From Lingula anatina (lineage: Eukaryota > Brachiopoda > Lingulata > Lingulida > Lingulidae): a DNA stretch of 32,753 nucleotides. Position 1 is the first letter of the stretch. Each line of letters opens with the position of its first letter. Under the pieces are notes generated by a model. The model saw only the letters and a list, made by a program, of their open reading frames with translations. It searched no databases and was not told the DNA's origin. The stretch spans positions 269,141-301,893 of the forward strand of contig NW_019774737.1 in the NCBI RefSeq assembly GCF_001039355.2, written 5' to 3'. Of this stretch, positions 10,801 through 25,300 are shown piece after piece. The position numbers and the translations under genes were made by a program.

Positions 10801-13800
10801 ACAAAACACAAAGCTTGGTTTATGAACTTTAAGTTAGCAACAAATGGAAAATGCAATAAATGACACACAATCTGGAAAAAAACATCTGTGACAAAACACT
10901 GCCAATATTCCTACTGACCCTGTTTATTGTATGCTTCCTTACCTTCCAAACTCTGGACAGTGATCAAGATAGGGAATTCCAACCTGCCAGAGACTGAAAT
11001 GAAAATTAAAAACATGTGGGTTGAAAAATGCCTCTTTAATTGTTTAACTCTGTGAAAGTTAACTGTTTAGAACTAATTATGAATTTATTAACATAATACA
11101 TGAATAAATTATGAAAATGTTATAATGAACTCCTTTGGCAAAATATCAGGCCTGTTGCAAATTCGCAGTGAATTTGCAGCAAATTTACTGCAGTGTGGCT
11201 GCAATAAAATTTTTCTCGCATACTCCTGCAAACTTGTAAGTTGTTGCTACAAACTAAACTTTTAGTTTGAAGCAATATTGCTGCAATTTTTGTTGCAATA
11301 TGCAATTTAATAATGAAAAAAAAAAAAAAAAGCGAAATTTAAAGACTGATTGAAATAAGTAGTAAAACAAGCTACTGAGATGAAGGCAGAGCACCAACCT
11401 TTCATGTGACATCAGACCAGAGGCATATTCCAGCAATAAATACTCCCTCAAGTTTGACCCAAAGCTAGAAAATAACATAATTTAACTGTATCTTTAGAAT
11501 TTTTTTTCACAGCTACACCATATATAATCAGGCATAGAAAGAGAGAAGCATTAAAACAGCTATTTGGCAATTGTCATATATCATAATAAGGGTATATGAC
11601 TGTTGGTACCCGTAAAACAAAAGTTGACAATGTGTTATTTTATTTTTGCTGTTGTTTGAGGTCTTGCAGTCTTATGGACTTGAGCTGGTGCTTGTAACTG
11701 TGTACTGAAACACAAAGGTTAGAAGCCATTGTGTTATATGTGACATACATTGTACATTAAGTTAGATATTATAGTAGGAGTGCATATCAAGCTTGATACT
11801 GTGCTTTATACGATATGTGCTAAACTCAGCATGGGGCAAGGCAGTATGTCACAGAAACAGGTACCACATCAAATGCCTGCAAAACTGAAGAAGGGCCATT
11901 AAAAATTGTCAATGTGTTCAGTTACTAGGCCTTATTTCTGCTTTGGGCTAGTATATTCTTACATCCTGGTGTCTCCAAGGATCAACAAGCTAATGATTTT
12001 TGGCACAGACTGGAGTTGGATATGATAGGTTACTCACTTGAGTTTGTGTGCCTCCAGCTGTCCACAGTGATGCAGAAGATCAGTGAGATGAGACACAAAC
12101 CACCAGTTGCTTAAATAAGAACTGAAATCAAACCAAAGACAACATCAATATATTAAGAGCCTTCTGATATGACCAAAGTGCATCAATTCTAATCTAATCT
12201 TAATCATCACCTTACAAACAGACAGTCCTGCACCATAAGCATAATGGTTGTTCATAATCTTAAATATCAAACACTGCATTCCTCATAGTTTATTTTATGG
12301 CAGGTCCATTCCAATGCTGGTGTGACAGGAATGGAAGCTAAGGCACTAGGAACCCTAGTCTTCTTCCCCCATTACTTTGTACAGGTGACATTTGTTCCAT
12401 AAGCTTATCCCAATACTCCAACTAACCCTAACCTGTACAAATCAAATGGGACCACGGATTTCCATTCCTAGGATTACAATTCCTGTACTTATCTACAGAT
12501 ATAAAAGCTGTAAGCTCCAAACCTGCTTTCTTTGATGACCTGGTGAATGTCAAACTCTATGGCAGCCAGTAGGATATTCTCCAAGGGATCCACTTTGCTG
12601 TTGCCCCCATAGGCATCAATACAGGACTGAAATACACAGCATTACATCATGGAATTGAAAATGTCTAGAAATGAATTGGTTTTCAACAGGCATGATACTT
12701 ATTAAGATACAGATTAAGAAGTATTAATTTCTGGTTGAAGTTAAGTTAAAAACCAATCTTCTACCAAATAAATGCAATTATTGCCTCCACTGACCAAGGA
12801 GATATGTTTTCCTCTGGATTGGTTTGTTTTGATGAAACCTTCAGTACAGAGTTATTTTAGAGGGAAATAATCAACAATTTCAACTAAATCCAGGCCTCCA
12901 AATATTTAAATAAGAAATTCTGTTATTAGGCAATACATTAAAACACTTAATGGTACATCTAATTAATGCAATGAGGGAAATCAAACCTTTCACAGTATTC
13001 CTTACCTGTGTGTGATATTGGAGATCAAATGCCTTTACAGTCGGGTTCTGGTAGAGAAGCTTGGAGACCATCATGTGATACCAGCACTCACAGAGGTCTT
13101 TCAGCTGTATAAATACTTGGTCATCCCCAATTAGAATCTGGTTAAATACAGAGAACAATAATAAAAAGTAATAACTTATTTAAAAAGTGAAAAATGTCCA
13201 AGGAATACACATTCCACGTGAATGTTTCACCCCTTATGTGATTTATATAATTTTATGCTGTACCTCAAATGTACCCATATTTTAACACAAACATATGTCC
13301 GAGTACAGCCAGCCTCTGTGTTAGTGTCTAAAGCAATGATATAAATAACTTAATTGGTCCTAAAAGTAATATTTAGTAATAAGTATATCGCACCTTACAG
13401 TTACACATATTATAAATTTCTTATTGAAGGAGATAAATATGAACACCCACATGGAGGAGTTCAAAATTTGTATACAGTAATTAATTTCTTCTTAAAATAC
13501 AATATCTCTTGCCTGGGTTATGAAATTTTACTGAACACTAATAAATTTTGATTGCAGAAAATATTTTAAGGGTCTACATACATAAAACACCCTAATTTTT
13601 AGTTAAAGATTCCAATCAGATCTTGATAACCATGCGATATCCCAGTACCCACCTTGCAAATGGTTTCCAAATTTTTATGGTTTCTGAATTCTCCGTCTTC
13701 CAACCTTCTGACACTTTCTTCTTGCCAGTGTCTCCACTTCATGTCAAACTCTGCTGTGGACTGTCCAGTAAAGTACTAGGAACAATACATGTGTTTTCAT

Positions 13801-16800
13801 GTTTAAAATGTATAGAGAGATATTCGTGATCTCGCTGTCAGAAATATTTGGGCATCTTTCAACTGAAAGATGCACCTTTTCTATGAAAAAAACAACCTCT
13901 AAGGTTCTTCTCAAAAATGTTTTGACAAATGATCTAATCTTATTCTATACCTATGTTACCAATGCATGTACTAGTACCAACCTTTTTTCAATTTGGAAAC
14001 TACACATTATCATAATCAGATGTAAAATATGGCCAATCTTAACTCACTGTAAAGCATGGCATCTTGCGTAACAGCTCATCCATGCTCTCATACGCATCTG
14101 TTTGCCTGAGCGAGTGCAAGGACAACATGTTCCGGGCTTCCTCTATGCGACCTTGGAGGACGTAGCAGTAGACCTAGAGTGAAAGAAATGGTTGTACAGA
14201 TTAATAAGCAAGGAACAAGTTATCCAGGTTTTATACTTTTACTAAAGAAAAATCTCTCAACTTGAGTCAGTTTATCCCTCTCAACAAACACAGAAACATA
14301 TTTAGCATAACATCACTTACAGTAAGAAAACTTTCATCATTTGAGTTCCAATCACCCTCCTTCTGAACACAATGTATATTCTATAATATGTTTAACTCAC
14401 AGCCTCCCAGTATTCTGGGTTCTCTTCAGGTGTGTCTTCTCTAAGTACATCTCTAGCTTTTTTCTCCCCTTCATTGAAGTGCCACTTCAACCAATCAAGC
14501 AATTTGACCAGTAAAATACCACCTGAAGATAATGCAAAATATGTCATACTAACAAAACACTAATAACCATAACATGGGTAGGTAATATATTGAAATAGTC
14601 CAGACTTCAAATCTTTTTTCCCTTAATTCTCTCTTCCTAAACCTCTAAAATTCTGATATACAGTCAAAACAGCCACTGATTTTCACAGGTTGCCTATGAC
14701 ACGTCCCAAGATCATCATTATAATCCTTAATGTAAAAGCAGATTTGAAATATAAATATTTTTTTTAAAAAGTATGAAATATAATGCCATTAGCAGAATGA
14801 TGCTCAATACATCTTACAAGTGGTCTCAATGTTTCTTTCTATTTTTAAAAAAAGCAAATGATTCTTTAACTGGCCCAAGCTAATATCATTTTATTTATTT
14901 GCATTAGTTTTTCCTAAAACTTTTCAAATTAGTATCTTTACCAGGCAGGGTCTCTATGAACAGGATTTCACACAGACTCCAGATGAGTTCTATCATTTGG
15001 AAAAGCTCCATTTGACTGTGGTAGTATTTCTTCACTTCTTCCTCCATTACAGAATCTAGGAAATTTTAAAATATTTTTATTATCACTAATGGCTTTTTGA
15101 TTACAGAAATAGGAAACTAAAAGAGAGTGTTTTTTTTTTTTTTTTTTTGCATATATAAAACAATATTACTTCTATTCTCACTTAAGGAGGGAATCTTAAT
15201 TCAGACCTAATGCACATAATATAATTGCAATATTCAAAGTAACCACAAAAATAGTCTAAATGTTTAAGTAGTGGACCACAAGACGCACCTGGTACACACA
15301 GTAGCTTTACCCCACCTTACTCCATGAGAAACACCCAATAACTGACTAGTTACTCACCTCTTGCAGCGATTAAATCCATTATGCAAGCTTTGAGCACAGA
15401 TCTGTAGTTCCGACTGAATTTTACAAGCCTAGGAATAAAATGAAAACATCAAGAATACAGAAACATTAAATTGTAAAAATAGAAAATAAAAGAGTAGGTC
15501 AGAAGTCTGGCTATAATACAGAGGAGACTATTACTATCTAGTGCCATTTCCCATACACACTTACTGTGGCTTTCTTCCTGTCCCCTCTATACCATGTTCA
15601 TGGCTTTGAAGCATTAAGAATATATCTGGAAAAAAGACAATCATATACCACTGTTTCATATATTTTGTCTTCATCTTCATAGATTCAAAACTTGGGCTCA
15701 AACAACACTGCTGATATATAGTAGCATTTTTTTCCAAAACTTTCTTAAGGTTTTAATTTTCAATGATGAAAATATAGACACTTCTGACTTTCAAATAAAA
15801 TGTTAATTTCATTCATTGAGTTTGGAAAAGAAATATATGTGAATGTACAGTGAAATGGTTTAGAAAACTTCTTATACTCACTGTTTGACTCATTGACCAG
15901 TTTTCTAGTGTACACATCATGCATGTCTGTGTTCCATCTGACATCATGGACATATGCTGCCTCAGCACCTTCGCCACTAACTTCATCTGAAATATAACAT
16001 GCAACTTAAATCAATGAAATAGGCAAAGCTGAAGATTTAAAAAGAACTTTTTTACTTCGACCATTTTAACAGATAAATGCCATTTCTGTTGCCAAAAAGA
16101 ATCTAATTTATCGCCTCCTAACTAACCTTGCAACCTGCCTGGTCATCATTTTACAGTTTACATATGCAAATCTGTTTTTCATGCAAATGCACAAAAAGTG
16201 AATGTGTAAGAAATCATAGAAACTACTGCATGAAACTTCCAAGCTATGGCTTTCCTGGGAAAAGGGCCACACAGTAAATGTCTTTCATTGTATTTTGATC
16301 ATTAGGACATACCTTCAGCAGATGTTGGCGTTCCAGCAAAAACAAACAGCTGATTCCCTACGCCCCAGGTGAATTTCATACCATGTCTACAGGCACTCCC
16401 TGGCACCAGCTAAAAAGTAACAAACTCATTTAATAAAATACGAGTGAAGGTTTAAAAAAAGCAATCGACTCACGTACAGATTCGAACACATATGCGTTTT
16501 ATATTGTCTTTTGAATGCAATTTTAAAGTATACTGACTTGAATTCAGTTAAAATGAACTTTTATTAACACGTAGTTGTACCAGTCCAATTTAACTATTTT
16601 GTAAAACTACATGTAGTACACAAATGAATCACACATGGTAGTTTTACAATTTATATTTGTTATCTAGCATTAATTTATCTTTGAATTACAAGCAAGACAT
16701 CAAACAGAAAGGTTAGGTATAGTATCAAAGCGAATGGTATGTTTTCCTTTCCTACTTTCAACCACGACAATGCTTTTACTAACCAACACTTTCGGATCAC

Positions 16801-16819
16801 TCTCCCGCTCGCTTGCCAT
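7810..16819 (-). CDS. NUP85: Nucleoporin NUP85
   Basis: There are 21 coding exons in transcript order: 16819-16784, 16409-16313, 15986-15882, 15625-15565, 15428-15358, 15055-14942, 14522-14401, 14173-14048, 13775-13653, 13137-13006, 12626-12523, 12121-12038, 11464-11399, 10993-10943, 10646-10546, 9980-9863, 9433-9333, 9036-8937, 8580-8529, 8274-8161, 7911-7810. They total 659 aa (human 656) with consistent phases and GT-AG borders. NUP85 is a scaffold of the Nup107-160 Y complex of the nuclear pore and binds SEH1. Human-like landmarks include [20 protein letters not shown], the [10 protein letters not shown] stretch (exon 10, residues 286-329), [46 protein letters not shown] (near 394-410), [19 protein letters not shown] and the C-terminal [10 protein letters not shown]. 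The fold is all helical (ancestral coatomer element type) after a beta-prone N-terminus. I chose the ATG at 16819 (A at -3, G at +4); another in-frame ATG lies 6 nt upstream. The gene is divergent from CRYM. Introns hold AT microsatellites and a MITE-like element. Confidence 0.96.
8642..8782. mobile_element. MITE-like element in a NUP85 intron
   Basis: The ends are inverted repeats: GCAAGGGTGAAAGTTGT (8642-8658) against the reverse complement of 8767-8783, GCATGGGTGAAAGTTTT, with 15 of 17 matching and an 11-bp perfect core. ATAA/CATAA occurs on both sides (8637-8641 and 8783-8787), a plausible 4-5-bp target duplication. The interior repeats TCCTGAAA three times. It is non-coding and lies between NUP85 exons 18 and 19. 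Confidence 0.5.
10705..10763. repeat. (TA)n/(TATG) microsatellite
   Basis: A low-complexity run of TA dinucleotides interrupted by TATG units, within the NUP85 intron between exons 14 and 15. Confidence 0.9.
11154..11333. repeat. TTGCAA/CTGCAA-rich repeat remnant
   Basis: Variants of GCAAATTTGCAG, CTGCAA and TTGCAA recur through about 160 bp, followed by an A16 run. The pattern of internally repetitive, self-complementary short words suggests a decayed interspersed repeat in a NUP85 intron. I could not define its ends or family. Confidence 0.3.
15130..15148. repeat. Poly-T tract
   Basis: A T19 homopolymer in a NUP85 intron (poly-A in the sense of transcription). It is length-prone in sequencing. 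Confidence 0.85.
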
Positions 16820-16880
16820 TTTCATTAGTAATCTTTCAGGACTTCTTGCCACAAAAGATCGTATCATGTGACTGATTAAA
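16820..16880. promoter_or_regulatory. NUP85/CRYM divergent promoter region
   Basis: Only 61 bp separate the NUP85 (-) and CRYM (+) start codons, so one compact region must drive both genes, and their 5' untranslated leaders probably overlap or are very short. No TATA box is visible. TCATGTGAC (16864-16872) is an E-box of the MiT/TFE-USF kind. AAAATGGCGG at 16878-16887 matches the YY1-type element that in many animal genes overlaps the start codon. Nearby coding sequence is relatively CpG-rich. Factor binding is inferred from motif match only. Confidence 0.75.
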
Positions 16881-20664
<3,784 letters not shown>

Positions 20665-21041
20665 AGACAGAAGCCAAGCCATCAAATAGAAAATGTGGAG
20701 TAAACACATTATCATCCCAAGATGCACATAAAATAGCAAAGTGATATTTCAGTGAGGATGAAAATAATAATCATGATAATATAATATTAGCAAAAGTAAC
20801 AATAATGATAACAATATAACAGCAGAGCCCAATGCTGACTTGTGTCTATTAAAGGGATAACAACTGTTCATTTTGGCCAAAAACTGGATTTTCCTGTAGT
20901 AAAGGACAATTTTCCCATACTTACCAATGGTAAATGAATCTATTCCCACATTCAATGTTAGTCCCTGTTTTTTTCTAAAAAGTTTGGTTTTTTTGTAATA
21001 TTCTCTTAAGAGATTATTACAATGTGTAACTATCTATGGAG

Positions 21042-21051
21042 GTCACGTGAT
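21042..21051 (+). promoter_or_regulatory. CLEAR-type E-box (GTCACGTGAT)
   Basis: GTCACGTGAT matches the TFEB/TFE3 CLEAR consensus GTCACGTGAC at 9 of 10 positions, including the CACGTG core. It lies about 1.3 kb upstream of the ATG of HGSNAT, a lysosomal gene. It also falls before the AATAAA at 21193, so it may lie within the CRYM 3' UTR. Confidence 0.35.
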
Positions 21052-21192
21052 GTGATGGCAAGCACAAATACCAGAATAATTGCATTAACGCTTGTTTTGA
21101 TGGTAAAATAGAATTTATTATATTTTTATTAGTTGTTTACAATGTATTTATTGTGAAATATGGATATCTTACAAACAGTTGTTATCCCTTTC

Positions 21193-21198
21193 AATAAA
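21193..21198 (+). promoter_or_regulatory. Candidate CRYM polyadenylation signal
   Basis: This is the first canonical AATAAA after the CRYM stop (20664), giving a 3' UTR of about 0.55 kb. The variant ATTAAA at 20848-20853 is a nearer alternative. Confidence 0.4.
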
Positions 21199-22364
21199 TG
21201 ACACTAAGGAAATTATGGACATAATAACAAGATTATGATAAAAATAGAAAAAAAAATGAACCGAAGGAATAATAATAAACTCTGATATTCACCATTTGTT
21301 GGATGCTACTATTTCTTATTTCAAAAGTCTATGGGAGGATTCTTGGACAATTCTACTTCCACTAGACAGATATAAACTATTATTAATGAGAGCTGAAATT
21401 TTAAGACTTCATTCTAAGTTGTTAGTATACTTGAATTATTGTTAAAAAGAGGAAAATACAACTTTTAGAAATATATATAATCCGATGTTTACTTTTAATG
21501 TACAAAAAAGCGACCTTTGATTCTTCTGTTAACGATGTATTAGACTGTTATGATTAAGAACATAGATAGACATCTATGTTACAAAATGTAAGAAGCAAAT
21601 GACCGCAAATCGGCCACTTTCTAACAATCAAAACTCTTTGGCGACTCCCTTATCTTTGGCTTAACTCGTAAATTGCCAGTACCACTTTAAACACCCAGTT
21701 GGTAATGCTGGTCCTGGGCAGCCTCCAATAAAGTGGCCTCCGTTTCTCCTAACCTCCATTTTTAAATCACCTTGATATTCTATAATTCATTAACATAAAT
21801 GGTTATTGAGGCGAATCAGTGGACGGATTTTGATATTTTACCCTTAAAACGAATATGCATATGCCGACTTTGCCTTATTAATTAATGTAATGAAAACGCT
21901 GTTTTATAACACACCATTTTCCAGATCATTTTAAGAGATTCCCCTCAGCCAGAAAAAATTAAGTGTTTATGTGGATTTTTTCTGGCAATATGACATTTTC
22001 ACTCACTTTTATATAATGTATAATTTCTGTGTGTTCAGCAAATGCTTTTCACACAGCATTTATAATTATCTGTGAAATAATTTTGCGTATGAACAAGTCC
22101 TAAGCGTATTCTAATTTCATCAAAATCTAAATGATTTTTATATGCACGCATTTTTATGTCCGGAGACATTGCTACCAATGAACGTTGGCTTTGCCGCCGC
22201 ACTCTCTATGCTACAGACTGATCGTGAAGAGTTGGTCATAAAATATAGTTCGTACATTGCTCGAGGACGTTCACAAAGGTCGCTTACGACAGTTTGTTTT
22301 ATATATACCGGTACTGTACTAGTACCTGTTATTGTTTAAGAGGGGTTTACATTTAATTTCTAAT

Positions 22365-25300
22365 ATGTATGCATCGCTCCCCACCCTGTGGATTGTTATA
22401 CTACTGTTGCAAGTTGTACACGGTAAGTTTTGGACGTTGTACATGGTAAAGTTTGACAACAATAAGTAGTTTATACATGGGGAAAAGAAACTCTAGTCAC
22501 GTTTAAAGTCATGTCAAGTGTTCACCATTTGTATGAGGTAAATTTCAGTCCTATGCGTGTGGCTGCGAATCTAAATAAGTGTGAATCTTGTCAACAGTAA
22601 GTTGTGCGAAATTTTCAACATGGAAATCAAGGACAGTGCGTTGTAAAATGTTCTTTCATTTGAGGTTGTTACGTTTAGCTTTCAACTTAAAATGTTTGTG
22701 AAATGGCACTGAACATATAGTTATATTTCAATTTGCGTTCTAAATGTAACATTCAAGCAACGCTGAGGAAGCGATCCGTATTTCTTTCTACAGTGTAGAT
22801 AATGATTTATGAAGGTCCGTATGTCTGTTTCAATTTATTCCCGATTTTTCCCATGAAACCGGCGTAGCTACCGCATGAAACAAAACTGGGACAGAAAGAC
22901 TAGATATCTGATAAACAGGCCTTCCATAAGTGTCGTGACTTAGTACATAAAACTGCTTATAAAGCGCGCAAACGTATGCAACGCAGCAATGCTAGTTGAG
23001 TGTTATCTTGTTTGACTAGAAATGAGCAGCATAGTAATGGATAGGCCTAGCTAAACCTACGGCCTAAATGCCATGGTGGAACGGCGTTTCTCTACAAAAC
23101 TGCTGGTAATGCATCACACCTCCAGGGCAAAGCGGAGGGACATATTACTATGTATAAACAATTACAGGAATGCATAACAGCCAGCCAGCCAGCCAGCCAG
23201 ACAGACAGACAGACAGACGGACGGCTGACTGACAGACCCAACCACTGGTCCATTTTCTGTGCCGATTGTGTGTTGTATCATTTAGGTCCCTATGGGCAAA
23301 ATACCAAAACTTTTACATATCAGGCCTGTGCAGGCCTGTAGCCAACAATTTCAAAAGGGGGGTTCTTTTTCCAAAAAAAAGTGGACCTTTTACAATGAAA
23401 CCTTTGTGTATCTAGCTCAGATTTTGCTCAGAGTGGACCTTTTCCTGACAAAATAGGGCGGTTCTTTCGAACCCCCCCCCCCCCCGAACCCCCCCTGGCT
23501 ACGGGCCTGCTGTGTATTATTGTAGCGTAAGATACCGGTATGTAGTAGATGTATGGGGCATATTCAGCGACATAAATAACTATTCGCACTGGCAATTTCG
23601 TCCGCGGTTCACGCTTAACCGCAGCTTTATCGGGGTTTACTGGACCGCGGTTTACTTGTTAGTGCAAATAGGATGATTTAAAAAAAAAAAGAAAAATACG
23701 CTCTGGTTATCAATAATATGTCTGTTAATCACTGTTTCTGATCTTAAATGTAAGTAGTAATGTTACAGGAACTGTGAAGCCCTGGATGTCACCGTTACGA
23801 GATTGTGTCATGGATACGTCACTACTAGTTGTGACATCAGCCGTGGATGAGAATTTAACACTATCATTTATAAGTGACGAATGCTACAAGGTATGGTTGA
23901 ACATTACCTGTTTCATTGATTACGTTTTTTTTTCAGTATAAGGAGTTAACATAGTGGAGTTAAATTATTTTGATGTTACAACGCATTAAGCCTATTTTTT
24001 ATTCCACACGTTTATTTAAAAAAAATTAAAAAGCGCACGTAAAATACAAAAAAAGACGCGAGTAGTTTAATTCATGTTTTGCTTTTTTTTCAGAGTATGA
24101 CGTAATTTGTGCGTCTTGCGACATTTACATGACATAATATTGTTGTATTTCAGTGCCCCTTCCAGTATGTTAGTGACGATAAAACATCTGTCATAATACC
24201 GCCAAAAAGCAACTCTAGTTTTCAAGTGAGCACCCACTTCCCAGTGACTTTGAAACTGGAGACGTCTGCCTTGCGCAACGTGTGCACGTGCGTGATTTAA
24301 AAGTGTCTTTTTTCGTGTTTTTGTCCTTTTTTGTCGGGCTGGTTGAGGAGGTGGTAGGGTTTGCTTTTGAAAAGGGGAGGCGGGCTTGTGCGTAGGAGTT
24401 CTTTTGATTAGTATAAATTGGCTAGCGTTGTAAGCTATATACTATGAATAGTGTAAAAAGACGAATGTATGTGATGGTTGCTCTTAGGTAATTAGCCAGT
24501 GATGGAATATTATATGTAATTCTTTTCTCTATGTCAATCCATGCAAACTCTATTCAATTTTAAAGCCTACACAACAATTTTATGCAATGAATAATTTTAC
24601 GCATTGAGTTTAACCGCGTACTCCTTTTCAGTCAATACTTCAAGTACGCAGAATGCGGCGTATATACTTTAAATGTTGTCTCCCTGTCACCAGACAACTT
24701 GACTGCAGGGACCTGTGAGCTACAAATAAATGCAGAAGGTCAAAACAGTGAAATTCGTAAGTGTTTAACAAATATATGCTTAGTGTGAACTTTGACGATT
24801 TAAACTATTTTTTTTCTATACACTTCTTTTTTCAAATATTATAGTAATTAAGATACATCAGAAATAGCAAGTCTCAAGCCTCTAAACTGGATAAATATTT
24901 TAATAACTGAAATTATATTGTCCTTCCGGGTGTTCCTTCTTCAGATGGTGACGGAAGACTATAATTTCAGTTATTGTTCCGTGGTACAAATCAGGAAACG
25001 GTTGCATCATTCCCCTTTAATTGTTTGACGAAAAAGACAACGTGTTGATAATAGGAATGATCTGTTCTCTGTTCTAGCCATCTACATTGCGTTGGCCGTT
25101 CTGGTAGGACTTGCAGTATTGTGGATAGTCCTGAAACTTTTGATTTACAGGTAGGTGAATGTCACTGTTCGCTTTAAAATAACTGCTTTTTTCTTCCTTT
25201 TTTTTCGTAGGGAAGAAGGAAGGGTTAAAAATTTCGATCGGCGCGTCTGTATGTTAAACAATGTAGACATTTGTTGACCAGTTTTGTTACTGAAAATTGA

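Larger units (their letters stand above)
20665..22364. other. CRYM-HGSNAT intergenic region
   Basis: It contains the CRYM 3' flank, with ATTAAA at 20848 and AATAAA at 21193 and 21274 as candidate poly(A) signals. It also contains a CLEAR-type E-box at 21042, a 12-bp perfect hairpin at 21948-21986 and the HGSNAT promoter area. A somewhat CG-richer segment at about 22180-22320 precedes the HGSNAT ATG. A short ORF at 22142-22339 has no recognised homology or splice context. No other gene is seen. Confidence 0.6.

Noticed and set aside
12325-12486. Self-complementary words AGGAATGGA and TTTGTACAGG in a NUP85 intron
   Set aside because: Arms are short (9-10 bp), spacing is unequal and no target duplication is seen; too weak to call an element.
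24920-24960. Hammerhead-like CTGAAGA...GGAAGG on the minus strand
   Set aside because: The core needs CUGAUGA and GAAA. Both are altered and no three-helix fold is evident.
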